Source: Dactylis glomerata (Eukaryota; Streptophyta; Magnoliopsida; Poales; Poaceae). Taken from it: 64,000 nt of DNA. Of the stretch, positions 11,176-24,065 are shown piece after piece. How positions within the stretch are numbered: position 1 is the stretch's first letter; each line of letters starts with the position of its first letter. The stretch is from assembly GCA_007115705.1 (NCBI GenBank), contig QXEO01000550.1, positions 2,106,111 through 2,170,110 of the forward strand. The letters run 5' to 3'. Under the pieces are notes generated by a model. The model ran no database searches and had not been told where the DNA came from. It was given only the letters and a program-made list of their open reading frames with translations. Both the position numbers and the translations under genes were made by a program.

Positions 11176-12127
11176 TGATATGGGGTGGCCCGATCTTCTC
11201 GTGAGCGATGCGATGATGATGATGGCAGCGGATGATTGTCGGGGATAACTTGGTGTCACCGATGAACTCTCCTCGCTTGAACTCTGATGCCAATGCAACA
11301 GCTCTCAAACCCTGTAGGATATTCACGACTCCACACACTTGCGCACGTAGCCGTCGACCACGAAACGGTAGTTTGCAATCTACTAATTCCCAATGGAACA
11401 ACAGATCACACTAAACTTGCAGCAGTATAACACCAAATCCAGATGAATTGGTGCGGAGGAATTCAGATGAATGCTTACAGCAGTTCAATGAAATAATCTA
11501 TAGTCTAAACGTGGTCTAACCCTAATTGAGGGGGCGCCCAGGGGTACTTATAGGTGGCCGGGCGACCTCAGCAAAGACCTGGCCCAAAACATGTCCGGTT
11601 TGGGCCCAAACTAACTCGGTTCGACTCAAACGGGTACATACCGACCCATATATGGGTTCGGCCTAATTTTAGCACGCAGGCCATGTGTGTAGCGCGCCTT
11701 AGACGTGTAGACATCGTGTCGTAGGCAGTCCTAGTGCGCCATCACGTGCTCGTGCTCATCCAGACTTGATCTTCTTCATGTGGTGATGTTCTCCATGCTT
11801 GTGGCGCCGGCCTCCCTCTCCTCCCTCGCGCTCTCTTGCTTGATCACCACGTCGTGCTCCATGTGTTGCATCTCCTCGCTCCCTCGAACCCCTTCTTCTC
11901 CAATGAACCTGATCATACATATGAACAAAGACTTAGGCAGTATAAAATTCTCGTTACAATAAATATCAGATTCAGCAAGGAGTGAGTTCACCTGCTGTTG
12001 TAACAACTTAGCACGGGCTCGAGTAATTGGTCCAATCCGAATCTCATCATTGGACTTATCTTGATCAGCAACAATAGGATCATCAACAGTAGGTGGAGAT
12101 GGCTGTGTAGTAGGGATGTCCTCATCA
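11176..12127 (-). repeat. Element D 3' LTR (952 bp)
   Basis: Plus-strand ends are TGATATGGGGTGGCC and GATGTCCTCATCA. A minus-strand TATA-like CTATAAGT lies at about 11547-11554. The reading frame for the tail ends at 11776. Confidence 0.95.
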
Positions 12128-15100
12128 TCTCCCCCCCTTCAAAAGGCGTCGACCTCGACGCTCCAAGGTCATCTCCATCATATGGTGATAAATTAGCAAC
12201 ATTGAAACTGTTGCTAACACCACCAAACTCAGCAATAGGAATATCAATCGAGTAGGCATTATCATTGATCTTGGCAAGCACTCTATAGGGACCAGCACCT
12301 CGGGGCCTCAACTTGGAACGCCTAAGCAAAGGAAATCTGTCCTTGCGCAGGTGCACCCATACCATATCACCGGGCTGAAAAAGAACCTGCTTTCTTGACT
12401 TGTTGCGAGCAGCAGCAGTATTCTTCCCTTTCTTCTCAATAGCCTCTCGAGTCTTCTCATGAATTTTCTTCACAAAATCAGCTCTCTTTGATGCCTCCAT
12501 ATTAACTCTCTCATGCAATGGAAGAGGCAACAAATCTAGTGGTGTAACAGGTTTGAAGCCATACACCACCTCAAACGGACAAAGCTGAGTAGTAGAATGT
12601 ACCGCCCTGTTGTATGCAAACTCCACATGCGGCAAACAATCTTCCCACTCCCGCAGATTTTTCTTGATCATTGTCCTCAGCAACTGTGACAAAGTTCGAT
12701 TCACCACCTTGGTCTGGCCGTCAGTTTGGGGATGACATGTAGTGCTGAACAGCAGCTTCGTTCCTAGCTTTCCCCATAAGGTCTTCCAGAAGTAGCTCAT
12801 GAACTTGACGTCCCTGTCAGAAACAATAGTCTTGGGCACTCCATGCAAGTGTACGATATCCCTGAAAAACAGGTTAGCCACATGCGACGCATCGTCGCTC
12901 TTATGACATGCAATAAAGTGTGCCATTTTAGAAAATCTATCCACTACCACAAATATAGAATCATGACCATGTTTAGTTTTTGGCAATCCTAGCACAAAAT
13001 CCATACTAATATCTTCCCATGGTGTAATAGGTGCAGGTAGTGGTGTATACAAACCGTGAAGTTTCAGCTTGGACTTGGATGTGTTGCACACAATGCAGCG
13101 CCGCACATACCTGTCCACATCACGCCTCATCCTAGGCCAAAAGAAGTGATCAGCTAGCATGAGTAATGTCTTCTCACGCCCAAAGTGACCCATCAAACCT
13201 CCAGCATGTGATCCTGCAGTAAGAGCAAACGCAAAGACGACTCCGGAACACATAGTTTGTTAGCTCGAAATAGAAACCCATCATGTAGGTGATATTTTTC
13301 CCAGGCGTTTTTCAAAGCACACAAACAGTATGGTTCAGCAAAATCATGATCAGTGGCATAAAGCTCACAAATACTCTCTAAACCAGGAATATTAATATCA
13401 AGTTGTGTCAATAACATATTCTTCCTAGATAGAGCATCAGCAACCACATTATCTTTTCCCTTCTTATGTTTAATGATGTACGGAAAAGATTCAATAAACT
13501 CAACCCACTTAGCGAGACGCCTATGCAGGTTGGATTGTGCTTTCAAATATTTCAAAGCTTCATGATCAGAATGTATGACAAATTCTTTTGGCCACAAATA
13601 ATGTTGCCAAACCTCAAGAACTCTAACAAGTGCATACAATTCTTTATCATAAACAGGATAATTCAGTCTAGCACCAGATAATTTCTCAGAAAAATAAGCT
13701 ATAGGACGACCCTCTTGCATCAAAACGCCACCTATGCCTATACCACTAGCATCACATTCAACTTCAAATTGCTTTGAAAAATCAGGCAATGCAAGTAAAG
13801 GTGCAGAAGTAAGCAAACGTTTTAATTCATCAAATGCATGATCTTGGGCTGCGCCCCACACAAAAGGAACACCTTTCTTCGTTAACTCATTTAATGGTGC
13901 AGCAATAGTACTAAAGTCTTTCACAAAACGGCGATAAAAACCAGCAAGACCGTGAAAACTTCGTACTTGACTAACATTCATGGGAGTAGGCCAATCTTGA
14001 ATAGCAGCAATTTTAGATTGATCTACCTCTACTCCATGCTTAGAAACAACATAACCCAGAAATATGACCTTATCTTTTGCAAATGTGCACTTCTCAAGAT
14101 TAGCATACAATTTATTATCACGCAGCACTTGCAAAACTTGTCTAATATGAGCACAGTGTTCAGTTTCATTGCGGCTGTAAATAAGTATGTCATCAAAATA
14201 GACAACCACAAAACGACCAATGAACTCTCTCAAAACATGATTCATTAAGCGCATGAATGTACTAGGTGCATTAGTAAGACCAAAAGGCATGACTAGCCAC
14301 TCATATAAACCAAATTTAGTTTTGAAAGCAGTTTTCCATTCATCTCCTTCTTTCATGCGAATTTGATGGTAACCACTACGCAATCAATTTAGAGAAACAG
14401 CAGCACCACTCAATTCATCTAACATATCCTCGAGACGGGGAATAGGATGACGATATCGAATAGTAATGTTGTTTATAGCTCTACAATCTATGCACATGCG
14501 CCATGTACCATCTTTCTTAGGCACCAAAATCACAGGAACAGCACAAGGACTAAGAGAGACACGAATGTACCCTTTATCCAGAAGAGCTTGCACTTGTGCT
14601 TGTATCTCCTTTGTTTCGTCGGGGTTGGTCCTGTTGGGGGCGCGGTTGGGCAAGGAGGCGCCAGGGATCAAGTCGATCTGGTGCTCGATGCCTCGTAATG
14701 GTGGCAGCCCAGCAAGTACCTCCGCCGGAAAAACATCATCAAAGTCCTGCAAAACAGTTGAGACACCAAGAGAAACAGGTTGCATATCGTTAGAAACTAA
14801 GACCTCGCCCTTGTACATGAGCACAAGAGGCATGGCTGTAGGATCCTCACTAAATTCTCTCATGTCTTCTTTGGTGGCTAAAACTAACAAGTTGGGCACT
14901 CCCTCACTTTTCGTTATATCACTCACGGCTGTTACATTATCTCGTGGAGGTGGCTGTTCGAGTTTCACTTCAGTCTTCTGACGAGATTCATTAACAATTT
15001 GCTGCAGTGACATAGGCAGTAGGTTGATTTTCTTGCCCTTGAACTCCAAGTGATAAGTATTGGCTCGACCATTGTGTTGCACATGTCGATCATAGAGCCA

Positions 15101-16750
15101 TGGCCGACCCAACAAGAGATGACAAACCGTCATAGGAACCACATCAAAATCAATAGAATCCTTGTATGGCCCTATCTCAAAGTTCACACGTACCATGTAG
15201 TTTACCTTCATCTCACCATTGTCACTTAACCACTGAATATAATATGGGTTAGGATGAGGTAAATATTTCAAACCCAGCTTGGCACATAACTCCTTACTTG
15301 CGAGATTGCGACAACTTCCGCCATCAATGATCACCTTGCAAGCTTTATTGGGACCAACTAGTGCCTTGGTTTGAAACAGGTTGCAGCGTTGAGAATCAAT
15401 ATTGGGTTGCACACTCAACGTACGGGGAGAGACAACAATAATAGGAGAAGAGTCAGCATAAGCATCTTCACCTTCATCATCAGAACCAAACGGATCAGCA
15501 TCTTCTCCGGTCTCATATCCGTTCTCAGTAACCACTATCACTTTGTTGTTGGGACAATCTCTTTTAAAGTGTCCCTTGCCTCCACATGTATGACATAGTT
15601 TCTCAGTAGCACGAGTCACGGAGGCACTCGAACCAGAACTAGCAGCTGGTGTGGTAGCGGGACGTCTGGACTGAGCTCCAGAGGTCGCTGGCCTAGTGGA
15701 CGAGGAGGGGCGAGTAGGAGTCCCCTCAAGTGGCACTGGGGCAGGGCTAGAAGGCGCCCTGGCAGTGTATCGACTGGCAGGTGAAAAGCGAGATTTTTGT
15801 TGCGCCTCTTCAGTAAGCTGTGCCTCAGCCTCCATAGCATGGTGAAGCAACTGATTCATATCATTGTAAGCATGATGCCGGACGATGTTCTTGATAGGAA
15901 GTCTGAGTCCGTGCAAAAACCGTTGCATAGTCATCTGACTAGACTCTTGAACTCGCGATCGCTGCATCAACAGTTCCATCTCCTTGTAATAAGCATCAAC
16001 TGTCCAAAATCCTTGCTTCAGATGTGTCAATCTATCAAAAACTGAACACAAATAATTGGTGGGTACAAAACGAGCCTGCATGATTTCCTTCATCTCGGTC
16101 CATCGCAAAACAGGAAGCTCATGAGCTGCTCGGCGTTGTGACAGAATATTATCCCACCAACGCAGGGCATAACCGTCAAATTCTGAGGATGCAAGTTTGA
16201 TCTTCTTATCGTCAGTGTAAGCATGCAAACGCCACAGGTTGTCGATCTTGAGCTCCCAAGTGAGGTAATCCTCCACATCACCTTCACCATCAAATCTGGG
16301 TATCGAGAACTTTGGCTTCCCTAGAAAATCATCCTCAGCAGGTATTACACGTCGGGCACCGAGGCCATGTGGTGGCCGACCATGTTGTCCAAGACCACGC
16401 CCACGAGCATTGGGGCCTAGTAGATTGGCATTGTCATGGACACTGTCATCATCAGCAAAGTCAGCAGCAGGCTGCACAGCCGGTGGTACAATGGGCCGAC
16501 GCAGCTCCGCTAGGGATTGGTTCAACTGATCAATGCTGTGCTGGAAAGTAGTGAACTGAGCTTGCATAGCTTGAACAGTATCTGCGGTGCCTTGCACTTT
16601 GAACTGGAGTTGCTGATGTGCAGTCATAGCATCGGCAGTAGAGCGATCCAACACCCCCTCCAGATGAGTGCGCAGTCCAACAAAATCTGTCCAAACCACA
16701 GGTGTATCCCCATCTTTTTCCTGCATCACATCATAACCACTAGTAGACAT
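11776..16750 (-). pseudogene. Element D gag-pol, broken by three frameshifts
   Basis: Start ATG at 16750 (MSTSGYDVMQEK, in the CTAATCATG context); the upstream in-frame Met at 16804 is rejected. Domains: gag, zinc knuckle CHTCGGKGHFKRDC, protease IIDGGS, reverse transcriptase with YFDD, RNase H ECDASG, integrase. Frameshifts: at about 14384 in RT, where D reads CTACGCAATC and A reads CTACGCAAATC on the plus strand; at about 13215 in the integrase finger, where LLLLQ is followed by DHMLEV; and at about 12130 in the polypurine tract, with seven G where A has eight. The integrase catalytic Glu is Lys (GQTKVVNR). The HHCC finger and both Asp residues remain. The LTR-encoded tail GPITRARAKLLQQ is present but out of frame. 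Confidence 0.93.
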
Positions 16751-18036
16751 GATTAGTAGATTAGTGCACGAAATCAAAAACGTGTGGTGCCGCTCACAAC
16801 TCACTCAAAAACTGACAAGAAAAGGTAATCTTACCGTTCCAAAGTGAATAGTAGTGCGTACCAGAACGAAGTATCAAGCTCGTGCACGGATGTGATGAAG
16901 TGAAAACCGAGGGTAAAAGAGCGATCACACGACAAACCAGGAATATATGGTGGAGCTGTAGGTATGGTATCCTAAGTACACCGCAAATAAGTCCTAGTGC
17001 TGATCGTATGTCAAGACCCCCGAAACACACACGGTGGAGATAAGCGAGGCAAAGCAACTCTGAAAAAGAGCTCAAGAGATATAAGTGACAACGCACAGTA
17101 GCTCGTGTTGCAATGCACAAGAGAGACGCTAGCACTGGCTCGACGAACAGGCACAAGATTGCGCACACGGCAGCAGCCTGATGAGCACAAAGGAGCTAGT
17201 CTCGTATGGGTAAGCTCCTAACACGATGCTGTAGATAGGCTGTAGCTAAAGCGATCAAAATCGTGTAGAAAGGACGCTATGTGGACACAGTGGTAACACG
17301 CTGTCGCGGCAGAGAAACCGACGAAAAATATGTCAACGGCAGAGATGTACGACGCCGGAAACACACGGCAGCGCGACGGCGACGCGAAACGGACAAAGTA
17401 GTTTGTCTTTTTTTTAATATAGGTGCGGCGTGTGTGCAGTACACGTCCCCTTTTTTCTATTTTTTTTAAACTGAAAGGGGCCAAAGCTTGTTGGGCCGAA
17501 AACGCTGAAAACTGGCGGGCGAGCGGGGGCGCTCGACCCCAGACAGTCTCCGCGCTGAGGCGCGCGTGAGCGGGACGAGCGCTCGACGCAGACGTTGAAC
17601 CACAGACGATCTCCGCGGCCAGGCGAGGCGCGCTGGCTCTTTTGTTTTGTTTTTTTGAACTTGTGCAGATCGTGCGTGCGCGAGCAGTTTTTTTTTTGTT
17701 TTTTTTTTGGAGACTTCCGATCGGATCTGCTGTACGTGAAGAACAGCCGCACAACCCAACGAAGAAGATGACGATCCGAGGTGATGCAAAAGACGACCAA
17801 AAGTAAAACTAAGATGCAGAAAAGATTGCTAGAGCTAGACTCCTACGGATTGGAAGAAAAGATACGCAAAACACGATCAGCGACTAAAACTCAAGAACGG
17901 TGCAATCTAGGCTATGGCAGAACTAAGAACCCTAGTTTTTTTTGGCTTTTTCTGGATAGGACTGAAAACAAAAACGAATTGTAGGGATGAATTTGTGGAT
18001 GCTCACCGAATAAACCGTGGAAATCTGATACCAAGA
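16751..18036 (-). other. Element D 5' leader and primer binding site
   Basis: Untranslated leader of about 1.3 kb with the sense GGTAAGAT motif at about 16825 and runs of T (for example 17688-17709). Positions 17281-17395 are nearly identical to B 43374-43488. The primer site TGGTATCAGA (sense) is at 18024-18033, three bases from the LTR. GC-rich open frames at 17218-17800 have no recognisable domain and are not called as genes. Confidence 0.8.
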
Positions 18037-18988
18037 TGATATGGGGTGGCCCGATCTTCTCGTGAGCGATGCGATGATGATGATGGCAGCGGATGATTGT
18101 CGGGGATAACTTGGTGTCACCGATGAACTCTCCTCGCTTGAACCCTGATGCCAATGCAACAGCTCTCAAACCCTGTAGGATATTCACGACTCCACACACT
18201 TGCACACGTAGCCATCGACCACGAAACGGTAGTTTGCAATCTACTAATTCCCAATGGAACAACAGATCACACTAAACTTGCAGCAGTATAACACCAAATC
18301 CAGATGAATTGGTGCGGAGGAATTCAGATGAATGCTTACAGCAGTTCAACGAAATAATCTGTAGTCTAAACGTGGTCTAACCCTAATTGAGGGGGCGCCC
18401 AGGGCTACTTATAGGTGGCCGGGCGACCTCAGCAAAGACCTGGCCCAAAACATGTCCGGTTTGGGCCCAAACTAACTCGGTTCGACTCAAACGGGTACAT
18501 ACCGACCCATATATGGGTTCGGCCTAATTTTAGCACGCAGGCCATGTGTGTAGCGCGCCTTAGACGTGTAGACATCGTGTCGTAGGCAGTCCTAGTGCGC
18601 CATCACGTGCTCGTGCTCATCCAGACTTGATCTTCTTCACGTGGTGATGTTCTCCATGCTTGTGGCGCCGGCCTCCCTCTCCTCCCTCGCGCTCTCTTGC
18701 TTGATCACCACGTCGTGCTCCATGTGTTGCATCTCCTCGCTCCCTCGAACCCCTTCTTCTCCAATGAACCTGATCATACATATGAATAAAGACTTAGGCA
18801 GTATAAAATTCTCGTTACAATAAATATCAGATTCAGCAAGGAGTGAGTTCACCTGCTGTTGTAACAACTTAGCACGGGCTCGAGTAATTGGTCCAATCCG
18901 AATCTCATCATTGGACTTATCTTGATCAGCAACAATAGGATCATCAACAGTAGGTGGAGATGGCTGTGTAGTAGGGATGTCCTCATCA
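18037..18988 (-). repeat. Element D 5' LTR (952 bp)
   Basis: Same ends as the left copy. The minus-strand TATA-like motif is at about 18408-18415. The tail-coding part of this LTR is in frame with the C pol fragment to its right. Confidence 0.95.
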
Positions 18989-18993
18989 AATCC
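18989..18993. repeat. Target-site duplication of element D, right copy (AATCC)
   Basis: Matches 11171-11175. Confidence 0.95.
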
Positions 18994-21900
18994 CAAAACA
19001 AAGTACATCGAAATATCCTCCCAAGGAACACTAGGAACAGGAAGAGGCATATATAAACCATGTGGATTAAGGCGAGACTTAGCTTTTTGACAAGTAGTGC
19101 AGCGTGCCACGAATCGCTCAACATCTCGCCGCATGCGTGGCCAAAAGAAGTGTGCAGCAAGAACATCCTCCGTCTTCTTGACACCAAAGTGTTCCATTAA
19201 TCCTCCTCCATGCGCCTCCTGTAACAAGAAAAGACGAACGGAACCATCTGGGATGCATAGTTTGTTAGCACGGAACACAAATCCATCAGTAAGGATGAAT
19301 TTGTTCCATGTTCTACCATCTCTACAATTTTGCAACACATCTTTAAATTCAGCATCATGCAAGTATTGTTCCTTTATAGTTTCCAACCCAAAAATTTTGA
19401 AGTCAAGCTGAGATAGCATAGTATAGCGGCGCGACAAAGCATCAGCAATAACATTATCTTTACCCTTTTTGTGTTTGATAACATAAGGAAAAGACTCAAT
19501 AAATTCAACCCACTTTGCATGTCGACGATTCAGTTTTGCTTGACTACGAATATGCTTCAAAGATTCATGATCAGAATGTATAACAAATTCTTTAGGCCAT
19601 AAATAATGTTGCCAAGTTTCTAATGTCCGAACCAGCGCATATAATTCTTTATCATAAGTAGAATAGTTCAGACTAGGCCCACTCAAATTTTCACTAAAAT
19701 ATGCTACAGGTTTGCCCTCTTGTAATAACACACCTCCCAAACCAATTCCACTAGCATCACATTCAAGTTCAAACATCTTATTAAAATTAGGAAGTTGGAG
19801 TAATGGAGCATGTGTTAACTTATCTTTCAGTATCATGAAGGCCTCTTGTTGTGCATCGCCCCAAATAAAGGGCACATCCTTCTTTGTGAGCTCATTCAAT
19901 GGCGCAGCAATAGAACCAAAATCTTTGACAACGCGCCTATAAAACCCAGCGAGGCCAAGAAAACTCCTCACTTGTGTGACCGTCTTGGGCTGCGGCCAAT
20001 TCTCAATAGCTTCAATCTTGGCTGGATCAACTTCAATTCCCTGTTCTGTAACAACATAACCAAGAAAAGCAACTCTGTTTGTGCAAAAGGTGCACTTCTC
20101 AAGATTACCATACAGACGTGCATCACATAAAGCATTGAAAACACCACGTAAATGATCCAAATGGTCCTCTAAAGATTTGCTATATATGAGAATGTCATCA
20201 AAATATACCACCACAAAACGACCAATAAAAGCACGTAAAACTTCGTTCATCAGTCTCATAAATGTACTAGGTGCATTAGTTAAACCAAACGGCATTACTA
20301 ACCACTCATATAAACCGAACTTAGTTTTAAAAGCTGTTTTCCATTCATCTCCTAATTGCATACGAATTTGGTGGTAACCACTACGCAAATCAACTTTAGA
20401 GAACATAATAGAACCACTCAACTCATCCAGCATGTCATCCAAACGAGGTATAGGGTGACGATATCGAATGGTAATATTATTAATAGCTTGACAATCAGTA
20501 CACATGCGCGAAGAACCATCTTTCTTAGGTACTAAAATAATAGGAACAGCGCATGGACTAAGAGACTCACGGATATAACCTTTGTCCAATAAACTCTGGA
20601 TTTGTCATTGGATCTCTTTTGTTTCTTCAGGATTGGTGCGATATGGCGCACGGTTGGGCAGCGAGGCTCCTGGAATCAAATCAATTTGGTGTTCTATCCC
20701 ACGAATAGGTGGAAGTCCAGGTGGAACATCTTGTGGAAAAACGTCCATGTATTCCTGCAAAAGGTTAGCAACCGCAGGTGGCAAGAAGGAGGCATATCCT
20801 CAAATGAAAACAGAACTTCTTTGCAAACAATGGCATAACATGGAGTAATATTGACATCAATTTCAGCAAGATCATATTTGCTAGCATGTAAACAAGGATT
20901 CTTCAAACGAATTTCAGTAGCATGGTTAGAATCAGATTTAGAAGAATGCTTAGGGGGTACAAAATCTGCAGCAACAATCTGATTCTCACTCTTATGTTTG
21001 TCATCATTATTTAATCTACTAGCTCTAGCAAGATCATCTTTCAAAATTTGTTCCGGAGTCATGGGTTTAAGTCCAATTTTTTTGCCAGCATGTGTAAGAG
21101 ACTACTGATTAGTTTTACCATTATGTACAGATTCTCTATCAAATTGCCATGGTCTACCAAGTAACAAAGAACAAGCTTGCATAGGTACAACATCACAATC
21201 AACAAAATCTGAATAAGTACCAATAGTAAAATGCACGCGTGCAGTTCTTGTTACCTTGAGCTTACGGGAGCTCTCAAACCATTGAATGTAATAGGGATGA
21301 GGTCGTTGTCGTGTGGGTAGAGCAAGCTTCTCCACCATGTCAATACTAGCCAGATTGTTACAACTCCCTCCATCAATGATGATTCGGATAGCTCTCTCCT
21401 TAACAACGCCTCTTGTTTGAAACAAATTGTGGCGTTGATCATGCTCGGCTTTGCTCAATTGCACACTCAAGACACGTTGTGCAACTAAACTCTTGTATTG
21501 ATCAGCAGTCTCAGCTCCCATTACCTCCATCTCCTTGTCAGAATCAGAATTGGCACCATCACGTGCCGCAATAAGTGCCAATGTATCATCATCAAAATCA
21601 CTCGCAGAGTCATATTTGCCATCTTCTAGCACCACCATCACACGTTTGGTTCGGCATTCTTTTTCGATGTAACCAAACCCAAAACATTTGCGACATTGAA
21701 TGTCGCGAGTCTTCCCCGTGGAGGCCATGGAAGAAGAACTCCGTGTCGGACCAGCAGATGGTGATGGAGCAGGAGCAGGAGCAGGTGGCGTTCTTGACGT
21801 CGGCGTGGTATACCTAGAGGTGGAAGGACCTGGTGCATCCCCACAAGAAGGTGGAGCTGATTGGCGCGCAGACCATGAAGGAGTACGACCTGCAGAATTA

Positions 21901-22928
21901 TTAGCTCTTCTCCATGATGGTTGACGATCCTGCACTTCAAGTTCAGCTTTGCAAGCAAGGTGAAATAGACGAGTAATAGTGTTGTACTCCTTGTAGTCTA
22001 AAATATGCTGAATCTCCTTATTTAAACCACCAAAGAAACGTGCAAGCATAGCTTCATTATCCTCTACAATACCACAACGAATCATGCCCGTTTGTAACTC
22101 TTGATAATAATCTTGTACGGAATTTTTGCCTTGTTCTAAACGAGCTAATTTTTTAAGCAAGTCCCGTTGATAATGTGGAGGTACAAAACAAGTATGCATG
22201 GCATGTTTTAGACCAAGCCAAGTAGCAGGAATATTAGCATGATTGACTCGACAATGTTCAGACCACCAGATAGAAGCAAAATCTGTAAATTCACATGTAG
22301 CAGCACTAACACGCAAATGCTCAGGGTAGCGTAAACAAGCAAAACGTTGCTCTACTTCTAATTCCCAAGTGAGATATGCATCAGGATTATATCTACCCTC
22401 AAATGGTGGAATATTTAATTTCAGCTTGGCCACATGTTCATCATCACGTACCGGACGCGGAGGTGGACGAGCGTTGCGGTTGTATTGCCACGGACGGCCA
22501 GGTGCAGGTTGTTGGACCTCATCCTCGTCGAGCTCGTTTTCATCTTCGAACTCGTTTGCCCCCTCGTCAGCAGCATATCCGTCCTGGGTGGCCGCCTCCG
22601 TAGCGGCCGCAGCAGCTGCCGCGGCTGTAACGGTACCCGCAGATGGCGGTATGAGAGGAACGCGGCGAGCACGTGGTACAGGGATACCCGGCTGCGGCAG
22701 TGGTGGTAAACGGGCCAGGACTTCCTAGAACCGGGCGTCGAGCTTGGTGTTGAAGGATGCCTCAAGACCAGCCATCTTGTCCATCGCATCAGAAAGCTTG
22801 GAATCAACATCACCCAAGCGTGTGTCCACATCTTGTGCACGCCCCACCAACAGCCGAGTGAAGTGGGCATGCAACTCTGCATTAGTCATCTTCTCCGGAT
22901 CAACATGATCCTTCGTGGTTCCTGTCAT
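18989..22928 (-). pseudogene. Element C gag, protease, RT, RNase H and integrase N-terminal half
   Basis: Start ATG at 22928 (MTGTTKDHVDPEK). Gag is interrupted by TAG at about 22725, where T2 has a Gln codon (KFQELL). The zinc knuckle reads CRKCFGFGYIEKEC, with Tyr in place of the metal-binding His. Protease IIDGGSCNNL is present. A TAG at 21102, a frameshift at about 20790 and a TGA at about 20605 (CGA in T) break the protease-RT region. RT (YFDD), RNase H (ECDASG) and the integrase HHCC finger follow. At about 19011 the first integrase catalytic Asp is Tyr (ISMYFVLG versus ISMDFVLG in T). The gene then meets the D insertion. The last open piece (18637-20589) runs on into the D LTR, making a chimeric 650-codon frame. 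Confidence 0.92.
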
Positions 22929-24065
22929 GGTTAGCGTAGAAGCAAGCACAAATATATATACCTACGCACTACGGAATATGGTGGAATCACGCGTAATCCG
23001 TCAAGCGGTATACAAAGCTCTTACAAGTTCTTACCAAACAGGAGGAAGGTGATATGCAACCAGCAAGGATCAGCGACTCCCAAAATTGCACAAAGCGATT
23101 ACCAGGTGTCGATACAAAGCACGTGCAGAAATATGTGGAGCTGTAGGAAGGCTTATATGGTAGCAAAAACACAGCAAATATCAAAACAGCAATGCAATGT
23201 TGAAAGAATGCTCAACCACGGTACTGTGCTGGTCCTAGGCTATACCGAGCTAGAGACGCGAGCCGAGAACACTAAGAAAGTCACGGCGTGGCACAAAAAG
23301 CAGAAAGAAACAGCTCCAAAGCAAGATATAAGTGAAGATCTGCAGGAATTTTCGGGTCCGAAACTTCAGAGGGCAAAAACTCGGCCTTCCCGGCCTTTTT
23401 TTGGTGTTCTGAGTGTCGCACAACACCTACTGGTTGTGGTTACATAGATCTTTTCGTGCTGAGCATTTTGAGTGGTCGCACGTTGAAAACAGAGTTCGTA
23501 TGCAAAAGTTATGGCCAGTTGAAGTTTGCTGTCGAAAACCGTCAAAAACTGACGAAACTGTCCAATTCGGACTGAATTCGGACTGGACTAGTAGGAACGG
23601 GTCAACCCGACTTGGATGCGGATTTGACTTTTTTTTTTGCTCTTCTTCTTCCTCTTGACTGGCGACCGAAACCTAACTCACGGACTCTGAAAAAGGCACG
23701 GATTAAATTGGGAGGAACGAACAAAAACTTATGTGAAGGCGGTGGCGGAAGTATATGGCGTGGTGGCCGAAGGATATGGTGGAGCAGTGGTGCAAGCGTG
23801 CGGCGGCGGCGGGACTATGGTGATTCGAACTCGAAACTCTAAAGGAACAGACACTAAGACCAGCAACTTGACACGCGGATGCAGACACAAATTCAACGAT
23901 GCAAACTGAAAAGACAATGCAAAGAATTGGATGGTTTATGGGACGAGATGATCTAAACCCTAACTGTATTTTTGGCTTTTTCGTGGTTTATAGGTATGAA
24001 CACAGATGCAATCTAAACTACGAAAACAGTAAATCTCACCGAGCAACCTGAAATCTGATACCACT
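22929..24065 (-). other. Element C 5' leader and primer binding site
   Basis: Leader of about 1.1 kb related to the T leaders: the block near 23440-23640 is the reverse complement of 47220-47440. Primer site TGGTATCAGA (sense) at 24054-24063. A donor-like GGTAAGA (sense) lies near 23030-23036. No gene is supported. Confidence 0.8.

Larger units (their letters stand above)
11176..18988 (-). mobile_element. Element D: CRM-like gypsy element nested in the C integrase gene
   Basis: A 7813-bp structurally complete element: two 952-bp LTRs (11176-12127 and 18037-18988), target duplication AATCC, primer site at 18024-18033, polypurine tract at 12128-12144, and all gag-pol domains. It belongs to the same family as A, B and F by leader and LTR motifs. 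The LTRs differ at about 8 positions by eye, fewer than those of its host C, which fits the nesting order. Coding capacity is lost through frameshifts and an integrase active-site change. Confidence 0.96.

Noticed and set aside
17218..17800. Overlapping GC-rich ORFs in the D leader
   Set aside because: Three frames are open at once because of base composition and T runs; the matching B leader does not keep the same protein.
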